A stretch of 64,000 nucleotides of DNA, taken from the NCBI GenBank assembly GCA_019614645.1, contig JABWDB010000005.1:17969001-18033000 (forward strand), given 5' to 3'. Below are positions 54,256-64,000 of this stretch, piece by piece; positions within the stretch are counted from its first letter, which is position 1, and the number at the start of each line of letters is the position of its first letter. The notes beneath the pieces were generated by a model. The model did not search any database. It had not been told where the DNA came from and saw only the letters and a list, made by a program, of their open reading frames with translations. The stretch is from Stratiolaelaps scimitus (Eukaryota > Arthropoda > Arachnida > Mesostigmata > Laelapidae). A program made the translations under genes and the position numbers.

Positions 54256-54328
54256 GCTAAAGGTAAAAGGTAAAGGTAAAGGTTTATTGGTTTATTAAAG
54301 GAGCTAACATCGGTGGCTAACATCGGTG
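54256..54328 (-). mobile_element. Possible 3' end of a non-LTR retroposon
   Basis: Read on the minus strand, the segment contains two AATAAA-type signals (AATAAACC twice, 54275-54292) followed by tandem CTTTAC-like units (54256-54280). This is the layout of LINE or SINE 3' tails that end in short tandem repeats instead of poly-A. Just upstream in that orientation lies a 13-bp tandem duplication (GCTAACATCGGTG in plus sense, 54303-54328). The 5' extent is unknown, and no reverse transcriptase frame is visible in the window. It could also be an ordinary transcript 3' end. Confidence 0.35.
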
Positions 54329-56594
54329 GCTGGCACAAGAGCAGACACGAGGGTCGGGAAGACCAGGATGAGCTGTCCTCAGCTGCGGAGAGGGACAGCC
54401 GACCGATGCCAAAGAAGATGGTGGCGGTTGCTGCTGGTGAACGCTGTAGCGTGAGCCGATCGACTCTCAGCGTCGGCGAAACTCTGTGAGGCAAATGTCA
54501 TCCCATGTGAAGAGCACTTGTTCATATTATGGTTTGAAGCCTGTCATCTGGCGAGACGAAGTAAGCCTCCTTCGCCAAGTGGTTCGCGGTCTTCTGTCGC
54601 TGGTGCACAGCTCAGCGCCCGTATAGAATACGGATGCAGAGTTCAGCTATGTTGCCATCTCTATGGAACTGTTGCCGGGTCACGTGACCAGTCAAGCACC
54701 AAGCAACTCTCTTCGTAACGGCCAGTGATGAAGATTGTAACTCCTCCAACCTGAGGGTCCGCACGCTGAACTTCCAGAAGAACAGGTTTGGCCGCAGCGG
54801 CGACCGGCGGCGGTCGTGGCCGAACCGGAGAGCAGTCGACCAGCATGATGATGGGATGCGGCCACATCCATCCCCGGGAAGAAAAAGCTGCTGCAGCAGC
54901 AACGAGGGAACTTTGGGGTGGGTGGGGGGTAGGGGGGAGCGAGTAGGAGCCAGCAGAAAGGAAGAGAGGCAACGATGAAAGCGAACCACGCAGAGCCACT
55001 GCGGCGTCCGATCATCGTCCACGCCTTGAGTCGCGCGCAAAGAAGATCTTCTTCTTCTTCTTGTGCTTCTCTGGATCCTCCTTCCTTCACTGCGACTGGT
55101 CCTGGGTCGTCGCCGCGGCGACATGCGTCGACGTCGGCCGAACTGGCGTCAGCGGGCCACGCCGGCTACACTGAGCAACCGGCCAACGGCAGCAGCAGCA
55201 GCAGCAGCAACAACAGGGATCAGCAACATCGGCAGTCCGGACGGATGGTCTGCCCCGCAGGACGTTCACAGATGTTCGTAGCTGCAGTAGCAGCACCAGC
55301 CAACAGTTCTATATGGATACAGATACGAGTCACAGAGCGGTCGGTCGCAGCAAGACACATACAGCGCGGCGGGTCGCACCGAGTCGGAACTCCTGTTCAT
55401 TTTCGTCGAGCTGATCCCCGTGTAGTAGTTCTGTTGGCCCACTAGCCAGCCAGCCAGCGAGTCAGCTTCCTGTTCGGTGTTGATGCTGATGTCGGTCGGT
55501 CGGCTGCGCCGGCGGGTCACCACAAGTGGACAAGGGGTGGAAGCCAAATGCGTCGTCAGGGGGCTGCCGTCTTCGGTGGCGACGTTGACGGCGGCACGCA
55601 CGCGATATATCTCCACGCACTGCTATGATTACTATTGTACGACTACTGCTACCTCTCTGCACAAAGCCACACCATGTAGAGTAGAAGAGTGTTGTCACAC
55701 GACAGCATCGTCAAGTGGGATTGAACGGCGACAATTGTGGGTATCCGAGAAGGCGTCGGATCTGTTCTGGGGCAAATGGTGGGAGGGGTAAATGAAAATC
55801 GCCCGCGGATCCAACGGATGTCGTCGTGCTTTGGATCCCTCTTGTATTAGGGCTCGGTAGCCTGAGAGCCACCGGTAGGAACATTGGCGGCGGCAGCAGC
55901 AACATCGTCGTCATCTATCTGCCGACGAGCAACCGTTGTCGCCATCGAAGCAGCTAGCGTCTCTTCTGCCACTCGAATGTCGTTGCTGGCTGCGCAGTAA
56001 TCAACACTTGCTCAATCATAGACAGCGGGCGTTCGATATGAATAGCCTCCCCTGGACGAAATCAATGTTAGGAAGGCCAATATGTCTACGTTGCCAGCGA
56101 TAACAGGTAGGAATATGATAGGAATTGTGGAATGGAGGCACTCCGTCTCTCTCTCTTCCTCAATATTGCTCTACTGTTGAACGAAATGGGCGCCCGTAGA
56201 TCGATACCACCGCTATTTGTCCTCTTTGAATGACAACGACGGCCTCAACAAATAAGCACACAACGTCGTGAATCAGTGCTGAATCCAATGAATCGTGATT
56301 GATAGCTGAAGAGCAATATCGGCATCATCGACGCGATCACTATCGTCGAACCGATTCGTCGTAAGAACGATCACCTATCGGGGTAAAATCTCGAATCAAA
56401 CTGGAGAATACATATAAAGACAGCTTCTTAAAAAGGATTTGTTTGTTATGCCGAACCTAGACACCAACAAGGGCTAGTGTCTCCTTCGTAACGGTAACCT
56501 ACTGAATTCTCCCGGCTGACCCACAGCCTAAAACATTTAACGTCCACGGTACTGCTTTATGCATTGCTTCAAAAGACGGAACCCTTTAAATGCG
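54329..56594. other. GC-rich non-coding stretch, 54.3-55.9 kb, then mixed DNA
   Basis: No recognised gene. CAG repeat at 55190-55213, CTT run 55049-55062. A minus-strand frame has ATG at 55013 then a signal-peptide-like stretch (GSAWFAFIVASLPFCWLLLA). It runs into proline and cysteine runs without a recognisable mature protein, so it is not annotated as a gene. Many frames are open at once here. Confidence 0.4.
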
Positions 56595-56690
56595 AATATG
56601 CAACGGTGGGGATCGAACTCGTACACCTACGTGTCTCCTCCGATTGCTAGACGGACACGAATGTCATGTCATGCCACCGTAACCCAGCAC
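56595..56690 (-). repeat. tRNA-like segment, possible tRNA-derived SINE fragment
   Basis: On the minus strand GAGTTCGATCCCC (56620-56608) matches a pol III B-box. About 29 bases before it TAGCAATCGG (56649-56640) resembles an A-box with two bases missing. The T-stem does not pair properly and there is no acceptor stem, so this is not a working tRNA. A decayed tRNA-derived SINE head is the best guess; chance is possible. Confidence 0.25.
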
Positions 56691-57099
56691 AACCCAACGG
56701 TAGGCTCGAAACGAACCATTCATTATCATACGAATAGATCTATTAGATAAACGATACTAGCAGAATAAGTAAAATGTAGTAACCACGCATACATTGCCCC
56801 AGAACGTTGTCATCCACCATATGTCTGTCTCGGCCCCGTTACCGAGGGAACGTGAGCCCTATTGAATACACGTGAGTCGAAAACGTGCATCGATCACTCC
56901 GAGCCTATAACACATCCAACAGTATTCAAACCACTTCGGTTCGTCTCGCCCTCGCCCTGTGTTAATTGACGTGAAAAGGAAATTATTCAAGCAGCTTCCG
57001 TCATTCACAAGGCGTCTATTCTCGTGGCGGGTTCACAGCTAAGCAGGCCGCCCATGCTCTGTTACCATCGGCAGTGTCAGAAAGAGATTTGCTGCACCT
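56691..57099. other. Unremarkable non-coding stretch
   Basis: I see nothing recognisable here. Confidence 0.5.
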
Positions 57100-57476
57100 T
57101 CATTCATTGGTCCATTCACGCTTTGCTGTTGTGAAGCTGCGGCTTAGAAACGGCGTCTGCACCAGGTGGTGATGGTGACGGTGGTGGCGGTTGCGCCTGT
57201 GGCCGAGCTTTCTGACAGAGAGGAAATAGGCACACTGCAAAATAGAACACACTGCCGAAGAGTACTCGTCGCCAACTGAACAAATGGCCGGGTCCGAGCG
57301 AGGCTCTGTCGCTTTCAGACTAGCGACGATGGCGAAATCCACAATGGGAACCATTTGGATACGCAAATGAACATCCGGGAGTCCGGCCGTCCAAGCGTTG
57401 TGATTGTACTCCACTGTGAGATCATTCCATTTCAATTCTTCGAATATATTCCACTGCTGAGGAAATGCAACGCTAT
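57100..57476 (-). other. Possible unassigned coding exon
   Basis: A minus-strand frame is open from after a TAA at 57481-57479 to a stop at 57100-57102. A fair acceptor (TTTCCTCAG, ending near 57460) precedes QWNIFEELKWNDLTVEYN. The first 70 or so codons have balanced, protein-like composition, including WTAGLPDVHLRIQMVPIVDF. After that the frame drifts into arginine and histidine runs, so a real exon would have to splice out earlier, for example at GTACTC inside GDEYSS. I do not recognise the family. Confidence 0.18.
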
Positions 57477-58456
57477 CGTGAACTTATTCTTGAGATATGA
57501 ATATTAAATAATGTAAGTATAGGTATAGTTCTATGGCTGTGTCATCATGTTTGACACCTTTGCAAACAGATACTTTTCCATGCTTCCTTAGCGTCCGTTG
57601 AAAAGCAATAATTAATTATTTGGAATGTTGTTACTGCTTATAAATAAATAAAGGGTAATAGAGTGAATCAGCTAGCAACTCATCATCCGTGTCTAGCTAA
57701 GTAACGCCTAATTAGCGATTATCAGAGTTCGCTCATCCATGCTCAGGTCTTTTTGCCTCGGTTCCTCAGAGAGCCAGAGAGTCTTCTTAGAGGCTTGAAA
57801 CCTCGAATCGACCAGAACCAATGTTCACATTCTTCTGTACAACTATGAGCAGAATTCCCCCTCAGGGAAACGACTTGACAACACCGTTGACCGCTCGTCA
57901 GTGTTTCGTTCAATTTCAGCTTTTCCTCCACGCCTCTCTGTTATAACTGTCTAGATCTTTCGTCTGCCATAATCGTCGTCTTTCGCTCTCCTCATTTCTC
58001 TAAATGCCGATCGCACCAGCGGTAGGCCGGTCTGCCAGTGCGGTATCCTTAAGGTTCTCGTTGCGGCCGCCAATCACGAGTTGAAGATCGCTCAGCTAAG
58101 CGTCGTTCGGTTTCTCTCGACGCCGTACGAAGAAGTATCTGTCGGCCATTTGTCCTCCGGGCTTTCGCGTCGCTTGTAACTGCGCGTAGACACTAGTGTA
58201 ATTCGACTGTGTGTTAGTGATCTATGGACTACTCTTAGCGTACTAGAAACTCAGGTCGAACTCTCTCTATCTATCTCTCTTTATTCATCCTCTTCTACAT
58301 TTCGATGAAGGTTCACAACGGATCCCGCGGGTAGGGCACTTAAGAGAGCTGCCGGCTGCCACGAACCCGTGGTGCGTCTTGTCGACCCCCTGTCGACTAT
58401 GCCTTTCACGTTGGACTCGTCTTCTCTGTTCTCTGCGTTTATTGAAGAGTGGGTGA
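57477..58456. other. Non-coding stretch
   Basis: No recognised gene. A 62-codon minus frame at 57743-57931 follows an acceptor-like TTATAACAG but lacks a motif or donor. CT/ATCT-rich run near 58261-58282. Confidence 0.45.
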
Positions 58457-59158
58457 CTAAGAGAAGGGACGGGCCAAGGGGAATGAAGAAAGTCTCATAG
58501 AATCGACCAGGTTAGAGGTCGCGTCTCGCTTCGGGGAGCACCAGGGCAAGGCATGCAACCAAGCGATCGGCCAAGCAGCGAACACATGAAGATCGGGAGG
58601 TGTGTGAAAAGCTGCGAAGAAGCAGAGCATGTAAAATGGTCTCAACTGGACGCAGCAGTTGTCCCATAAGTCGTGACGACGACCTGGCTGCTCAACCGGC
58701 TGGCAGACTCCTGCGGGGAGACTTTGAGATGGGTAGCCCACACATCGTTCTATAGTACGGCAGTATATAGGCAGTGCTGTCGACGGCATATGATGGTGCT
58801 GGTTGCACTGCCTAACTAGCGGGACGGGAGAGTACCTCGTCTTATGTTCGAAATTGTGTCGAGGGTAGAGTTCGAACGAAGGGCAGATGAGTGCCTCTGC
58901 CGGGCGCCGCCAATATGCGCTCCAACAAGTCGACCATAATGTGACAAAACGAGACGACAGACCCCATAGCAGCAGAAGCAACAGTGTACAGTAAGCGGTA
59001 GTCAAAGCATTGTTGGTGTTGTTGTTGTTGTTGCCACCACCGCCTCCTCTCACTCCGCATTTAACCTCGGTCCATCTCGGCCTTCCTGTCATCTGGATGG
59101 AGCATCGTATTGCACGATGGCGCCTTATATTCCTGCCCTGAATGAGGATGACAGTCAT
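58457..59158 (-). CDS. Unassigned open reading frame, 233 codons
   Basis: The longest ATG-led frame in the window outside Sema5. ATG is at 59158-59156, the stop at 58459-58457. The product has an N-terminal GGGGG-NNNNN-T-NN run encoded by a GTT-type repeat (59015-59045). A short hydrophobic stretch follows (about residues 57-67, CTLLLLLLWGL), then a Trp-, Cys- and His-rich remainder. No domain recognised. Given the local GC content and the repeat, a chance frame is quite possible. A shorter overlapping minus frame (58842-59060) is also protein-like, so if the region is coding the frame is uncertain. Confidence 0.18.
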   Translation of the reverse strand: MTVILIQGRNIRRHRAIRCSIQMTGRPRWTEVKCGVRGGGGGNNNNNTNNALTTAYCTLLLLLLWGLSSRFVTLWSTCWSAYWRRPAEALICPSFELYPRHNFEHKTRYSPVPLVRQCNQHHHMPSTALPIYCRTIERCVGYPSQSLPAGVCQPVEQPGRRHDLWDNCCVQLRPFYMLCFFAAFHTPPDLHVFAAWPIAWLHALPWCSPKRDATSNLVDSMRLSSFPLARPFS

Positions 59159-59305
59159 TCGTTTGTGATGCTTACGGTGTAGGCCGGTCCACTCCGCCTA
59201 GTTGCAGTGATTGAAAAGTTAGCTGATTTTAGTCGGACATGTAGCGACTCGCAGTTTGCTAACAGTTATTATTTGCAACGCCTACTAATAATGCGTAAGA
59301 TCTAG

Positions 59306-59347
<42 letters not shown>

Positions 59348-60026
59348 CTATCTCATAATGATATCATAATTTAATAGATTACTCAGCGTACAGACTTAAA
59401 TATACGTTAATATTGCTCATATCGACAAGCCCGATTTCAACCACCGAGAACATCTATGTGATCTGAGCATGTAGTATTATTATTATTAGTAGTAGTAGTA
59501 GTAGTAATTGCATTATTAATAAGTATTAGACCTATTCTCAATGATGAGGCTAATTCGGTTAGGGTATAGACGCCAATTACCAAGGCGAATGATTACTCCT
59601 ATATTACTCTAACGAAACGACAGTCTCCGACCGACTCGGGAAGAGATTGATGAAGACAAATTGGCAAATATACGAATCAAGTAGCAAATGAGCAAGAGAA
59701 CATCCTTGCTAGATAGATGCCAGCGGGTCAGCTATAGCAAATAAATCTATACGCTTCTTGTACGATACTGACGGAGAAGTATCATTCACCTTCAGCAGTA
59801 TGTCAGAGGTCAGGTGATCTTTATTCCGATTGATCCATCCATCCATGTATTCATCTCTGTCTTCTCCATCGCTTTTCATTTCTCGACGGTCGAAACGGAC
59901 ACACGAGCCAGTTAGTCGGGCAGGCAAAGCGTCATCGTCGATGTGTCTGTGTCTATATGTCTGTAACGAGCCCCGAAATATACTGTAGAGGGTCACATGA
60001 GCATTGCTAACGGGGAGGAAGAAGTG
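59159..60026. other. Non-coding stretch with TA and ATT/GTA arrays
   Basis: TA array 59307-59343 and ATT/AGT run 59474-59508. No recognised gene. Confidence 0.5.
59307..59343. repeat. TA array
   Basis: 37 nt of uninterrupted TA. Confidence 0.95.
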
Positions 60027-60254
60027 CTACTCGACTGTGCGGAAGGTCGAGTTGACCCATTGATCGCTGAAAGCAGCCGAGTCGACTGCGAGGACGAACA
60101 ACGATCTCTCATTCTCCGTCGCCTTCACTCTCGGCCATTTCTCGATCGTGTAGATCGCCAGTAGCAGCCGTGCAACTAGCCAATCGTGGAGGGTCGGTGC
60201 AAGTGGGAGACAGTCTCTCATAGCTCGAATACGTCCAGCCAAGGCGAGCTCCAT
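60027..60254 (-). CDS. Unassigned open reading frame, 75 codons (possible terminal exon)
   Basis: ATG at 60254-60252, stop TAG at 60029-60027. The frame is open a further 25 codons upstream, back to an acceptor-like CTCATAG near 60332. Codon use favours G/C at third positions, and the sequence looks protein-like (MELALAGRIRAMRDC, LLLAIYTIEKWPRVKATEN). No known domain. It could be a last exon of an unseen minus-strand gene or a chance frame. Confidence 0.2.
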   Translation of the reverse strand: MELALAGRIRAMRDCLPLAPTLHDWLVARLLLAIYTIEKWPRVKATENERSLFVLAVDSAAFSDQWVNSTFRTVE

Positions 60255-60403
60255 CTTATCCCTTGGTACGACGAACTCGAATATCTGCCGTCTATCGCCG
60301 CGAGAGGCGGCGAATCGCGCGCCCAAGACTATGAGAGCAGGTTATTAGTGACACTACGAAGGGACTGACCGATACTCGAGCTGCAGTCGGTCGTTCGTCA
60401 TAT

Positions 60404-60682
60404 GTGTGGTTGCCGTTGTCACTCGAGATCCTCCTGTCCAGTTCACCAAGGGATGCGGACGAGGCAAAACTTCAAGAGGTTATCCATAGCGTGGACGATA
60501 CGAGCGTCAGCATTATGAACAACAGCAACAACAGGCGCAAGCATGAGAAACGCTGGGCTCCCCGTGAGTTGACCCGTATCTGTAGCAACCACCTGCCATT
60601 AGACGCAGGGTGCCAACGTCGGTGTAACGTCATGTGTCTGTCAGGCGAATATGGTTCATCAGCCCTCCCCCTGCTTCTATGA
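60404..60682 (+). other. Possible unassigned coding exon
   Basis: An open plus-strand frame (no ATG at its start) reads LPLSLEILLSSSPRDADEAKLQEVIHS, then an Asn/Arg-rich stretch. It is preceded by an acceptor-like GAGCTGCAG ending at 60385, and a donor-like GTGAGT occurs at 60564-60569. It was chosen for its composition only; no domain or neighbouring exon supports it. Confidence 0.12.
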
Positions 60683-63469
60683 CCTCACTATTGAGCCAAC
60701 GAGCGTCTTTTATTCTGATAGTTCGAAACAACATTTAGACATACATCTAGCTAGTGGAGGCGCGCGACGTTCGAGTGCGTGCCTTGGGCCAATTGTTTCT
60801 GTATGAAGTGGTGGATGAGCGGCGCTTAGGACTACGAAAGCGAGCGACAGCGAGAGAAAGCAGCTAGAGGACTGCTGCTTTTTGAGGTGAATCAGGCAAA
60901 GCAATATGACGAACGATGACAACGATCTGAGCAGATTACAAGGCACACGCTGGAAGTCAAATTAAAATAACAACTGAAGCTAGTTAACTAACTAATTAAA
61001 ACTATATTAACAAGCCCCGCAGGCGTGATACAACGACTCGATCAGCTCACATTGCGTTTGGTAAATTTTCATACAATTTCTTGTCATGTGTCCTTGTCAA
61101 GCCGAAGCCCCTCTACAGTTTGATCCATCATGGGGCAAATTCTGTAGTTATTTTAAACTGAGTTGTTCAGAGTGAAAAAAGCTACACCAGTTGCAGGAAC
61201 GTCTTGGACAGCTGCTTAGCTAGTTAAGTTACAAAGGGTGTCGCATGCGACCCAATGTGACACAACAACGACACGAGTGGTGCATACGGCGATCAAGATT
61301 TCTCCAACAACAACACAAGGAAAAATTGATGGAGCTGCTGCTAAAGGAAGAAAAGACGAACTGGCCGTGGCTGTGTCAGTGACTCTCTGATAACGACGGG
61401 TGTTGGTGGTCAGCAAAAGATGTAACGTTTGCGGGAGTTGACACATGATGGCCCAGAAAATGGTAATGGACCTCGCGATAAGATCAGACTCGCTCAAACA
61501 AAACGACGGTGAACAATTGGCGAACAGCGGAGTCAAACAGAATCAAGCAACAACGAAAATACGCAAGCAGCAGCATTAAGCCGAATGAACGGTCAAAGTG
61601 ATCTTAACTCGTATAGGCTCTGGAAGCTATTGAATTACGTGTGCGATTCTATGTAGAAGATCTTCTATACACGATTATATAATGTAGGCTGTATTTTATT
61701 ATACCCCTATAAAATTATATGTCAAAGTAAAGTTATATCGCAGCGGGAGCCAATCATGCAACGTGTGGTTGAGAAACTCATCCGACAAAGATGCGTTCGA
61801 GAGCCAATATCGACATTTCTACAAGGTACTATGGTATTTTTCTAAGGGGGGGGGGGGGGGGTGTTGGCATGCTAATGTATGTCAACACCGTGATCTCCCG
61901 ACCCCTTCTCGAACTGTTGACGATGTTCAACAGCACCACCAAGGCATTATGCTTAGGCACATACGTTAACTACTATACTAAGTTAGGCACATAGGTTTTT
62001 GTAAAAGGTGACATTTTACCCCTCAACAGAGGTACCTGTTCCAAGTGTCTTTCACCAACTGGAAAGATAGCTCGACTCTGCACAGATACATTATTTGTAT
62101 AATAAATAGAATCGTTCGCTCGAGTCAGCGCAGTCGTCGGCCGTTATCGTTCTATCATGGTGTCAGCGGTTCCCGGCAATCTCACTCTTGTTGCTACTGC
62201 TGCTAATTGATTAATTAATCGCATTGTTTTCGACGCGCCCCGCTTAACAGGGCGTGTCACGCGAGATAGAAACGTGAACGGACGGTGTCATATGCGTGAT
62301 TGAAGTATCACCATCACTATTATTGCTGATTAAATTGAACAGGTGTAGAAATTATATGAGTGATTATATTTGGTTGCATCAGCTCATCGAGTTTATGCAG
62401 CTAGCGGCTAAACTGAACACAAACCGTTTTAGTCAAGTAAAAACTAAGTGAATACAAAGCCCGACGGGGTTTTCGGCTCTAAATCGCATTAGCGTTTACT
62501 CAAAAACACGAAATTTTGGATATAGGAAAACCAATTGTAAAATTGCTCGTGCTTACGTAGACGGAAATACCACCTCACACGTATAACCCCTATATATACG
62601 TACGTGTAACCCCTATCGGCAGTTACGCGATAATACCCAATGACAACTCCGCCGGGACGAAAACTCCTCGAAATCGGCCTCCGAAACAAATGCAGGTCAT
62701 TGATGGACAGACGGACACCACCAGCAGGTATAAATACTATAAAAATTGACAAAACGAACCAATATTCCACTGGGCTCCAGGAACATGTTGTGAGACGATT
62801 AGCTTCGTCTGCCGTGCCTGATAAGTTCTCTTTTTTTTTAGCAATCTGTGGCTAGTTCCCGTCAGTTTTAATATGTCAAGACTCATTATAGCTTCTGAAA
62901 TATCTCCTAAGAACGTTGACCGACCTCAAACGTGCTCGAACTGTTAAAAAGCTTGGGAGCTTCTTCTGGCTTACTCCATCTTCGCTTGCGTATGCTTTTG
63001 GAACAGTGGACAACCTGCGTAAAACTACCCATTTGACGGTTGTCCTGCGCCAAGTTTCCGTTCCTATAACTCTACCACAACTGGAATGATATAGCCATTA
63101 TTTTCGCCAAACGTAGACACATTATATATTATATAAAATTATATTGTATCTCAAATAAATAAATAAAAATTCTAAAAATATATATATATTAAATGCAGCT
63201 ATTGCTCAAGCCCGTTTTCTTTTTCCAGTTGTCGACGCCTGTCGATCCGTCCACGGATCCAGGCACGTATGTACCTGTATCGGCTTGTACAAAAACTCAC
63301 GTATCGTTGTTGACGCGATGATGTTTTGAGACCGATACACCCCTGGCCACTGACAAACGTTGTCAGGCCGCTGTGATGTGACGACAGCAGATGGCGATCA
63401 ACAACATGAAAACGATGATCGCCGCCATGGCTAGCTTGTTCCATTTTTATTTATTTTTTTGTTTTTCTT
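60683..63469. other. Non-coding stretch
   Basis: No recognised gene. A 16-G homopolymer at 61846-61861, a 14-bp perfect palindrome TAGAAGATCTTCTA at 61654-61667, a short direct repeat TAACCCCTAT at 62584-62618, and AT-rich DNA at 63120-63192. Confidence 0.45.
61846..61861. repeat. G homopolymer (16 nt)
   Basis: Sixteen consecutive G residues; prone to length variation and sequencing error. Confidence 0.95.
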
Positions 63470-63495
63470 ATATATATATATATATATATATATAT
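63470..63495. repeat. TA array
   Basis: 26 nt of uninterrupted TA. Confidence 0.95.
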
Positions 63496-63767
63496 CGTTC
63501 GCAGTTTCAGTTCGATTTCAGTTTGAACACTAGAAGCTGAATCTCACATTGCACATTTGACAGCAACAACGACAACAACACAATGAACGACAATTTTCGC
63601 TTTTGTTTTTGCGTCATATCGCCGTTATCAGCTACATCACTTCGATTACGACTAGTTCAGCTGATTGGTCCTACGATTTTCTTCATCACCACGATCATCA
63701 GCATCGTCGATCTAACCCACAATGTGACAGTCTCATTTAGGGTTATATATATATACAGATATGTATG

Positions 63768-63824
<57 letters not shown>

Positions 63825-64000
63825 CGCAATTGGTATCAATTCGCATTCGTGCCATGGACAGCCCCTCGCTGGACAGACTCCCCCTGCTTCCTGCCAATGT
63901 CAGCTACCACTATTATTATCATTGCTATGATCGTTATTGTTGTTGCTGTCGTGCAGTAGCTGTAGTAGGTTGGGTACAGTTGTACCCGATTGGGAGCCAT
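63496..64000. other. Non-coding right end with TA array
   Basis: TA array 63770-63821, then ATT/GTT-rich sequence to the edge. Frames here end in IYIYIY and are artefacts. Confidence 0.5.
63770..63821. repeat. TA array
   Basis: 52 nt of uninterrupted TA. Confidence 0.95.

Noticed and set aside
62578..62620. TAACCC units as telomeric repeats
   Set aside because: Only two imperfect copies, and arthropod telomeres usually use TTAGG.

Overview
This window looks like nuclear DNA from an arthropod. The one gene I can identify is split by spliceosomal introns with GT-AG borders. It encodes a class 5 semaphorin, an animal-only family. The rest of the window is long non-coding DNA dense in TA, CT/GA, CA/GT and trinucleotide microsatellites. 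The gene is most like arthropod Sema5c, and the overall style (moderate GC, many TA arrays, compact exons) would suit a chelicerate such as a mite. That species guess is inference only; nothing here fixes the species.

Layout. Positions 1-4780, minus strand, hold the 5' half or more of the Sema5 gene. There are five coding exons (4613-4442, 3891-3487, 3073-2668, 1896-1032 and 739 to beyond the left edge) with compatible phases (1, 1, 2, 0). Together they give about 862 codons: signal peptide, complete Sema domain, PSI domain and four thrombospondin type 1 (TSP1) repeats, the fourth cut by the window edge. The remaining TSP1 repeats, the transmembrane segment and the short cytoplasmic tail expected of the family must lie left of position 1. 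A good splice acceptor at 4781-4782 shows that the first coding exon also carries 5' UTR, so at least one non-coding exon and the promoter lie further right. An unknown share of the next 59 kb is therefore probably the 5' intron of this gene.

Positions 4781-64000 contain no gene I can name. They hold more than 25 simple-sequence arrays, including a 122-nt TA tract at 41129-41250, a 54-nt GA tract at 31865-31918 and a 50-nt CT tract at 40862-40911. There are several striking inverted repeats: a 71-nt near-perfect hairpin at 7485-7555, a 76-nt perfect palindrome at 51910-51985, and smaller ones at 15551-15580 and 13842-13865. There is one retroposon-like 3' tail (54256-54328, minus) and one tRNA-like B-box segment (56608-56649, minus). 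GC-rich, CpG-containing blocks (about 22.6-23.3, 35.0-35.9, 50.5-51.2 and 53.0-55.7 kb) are candidate promoter or 5' exon regions. A handful of open frames (11.46-11.75, 12.86, 35.44, 57.1-57.5, 58.5-59.2, 60.0-60.3 and 60.4-60.7 kb) could be exons, but I recognise none of them and give them low confidence.

I found no cooperating gene set, operon, CRISPR array, rRNA or confident tRNA. The most useful outputs are the exact Sema5 exon model, the odd polyglycine insertion in its fourth TSP1 repeat, and the two long inverted repeats.
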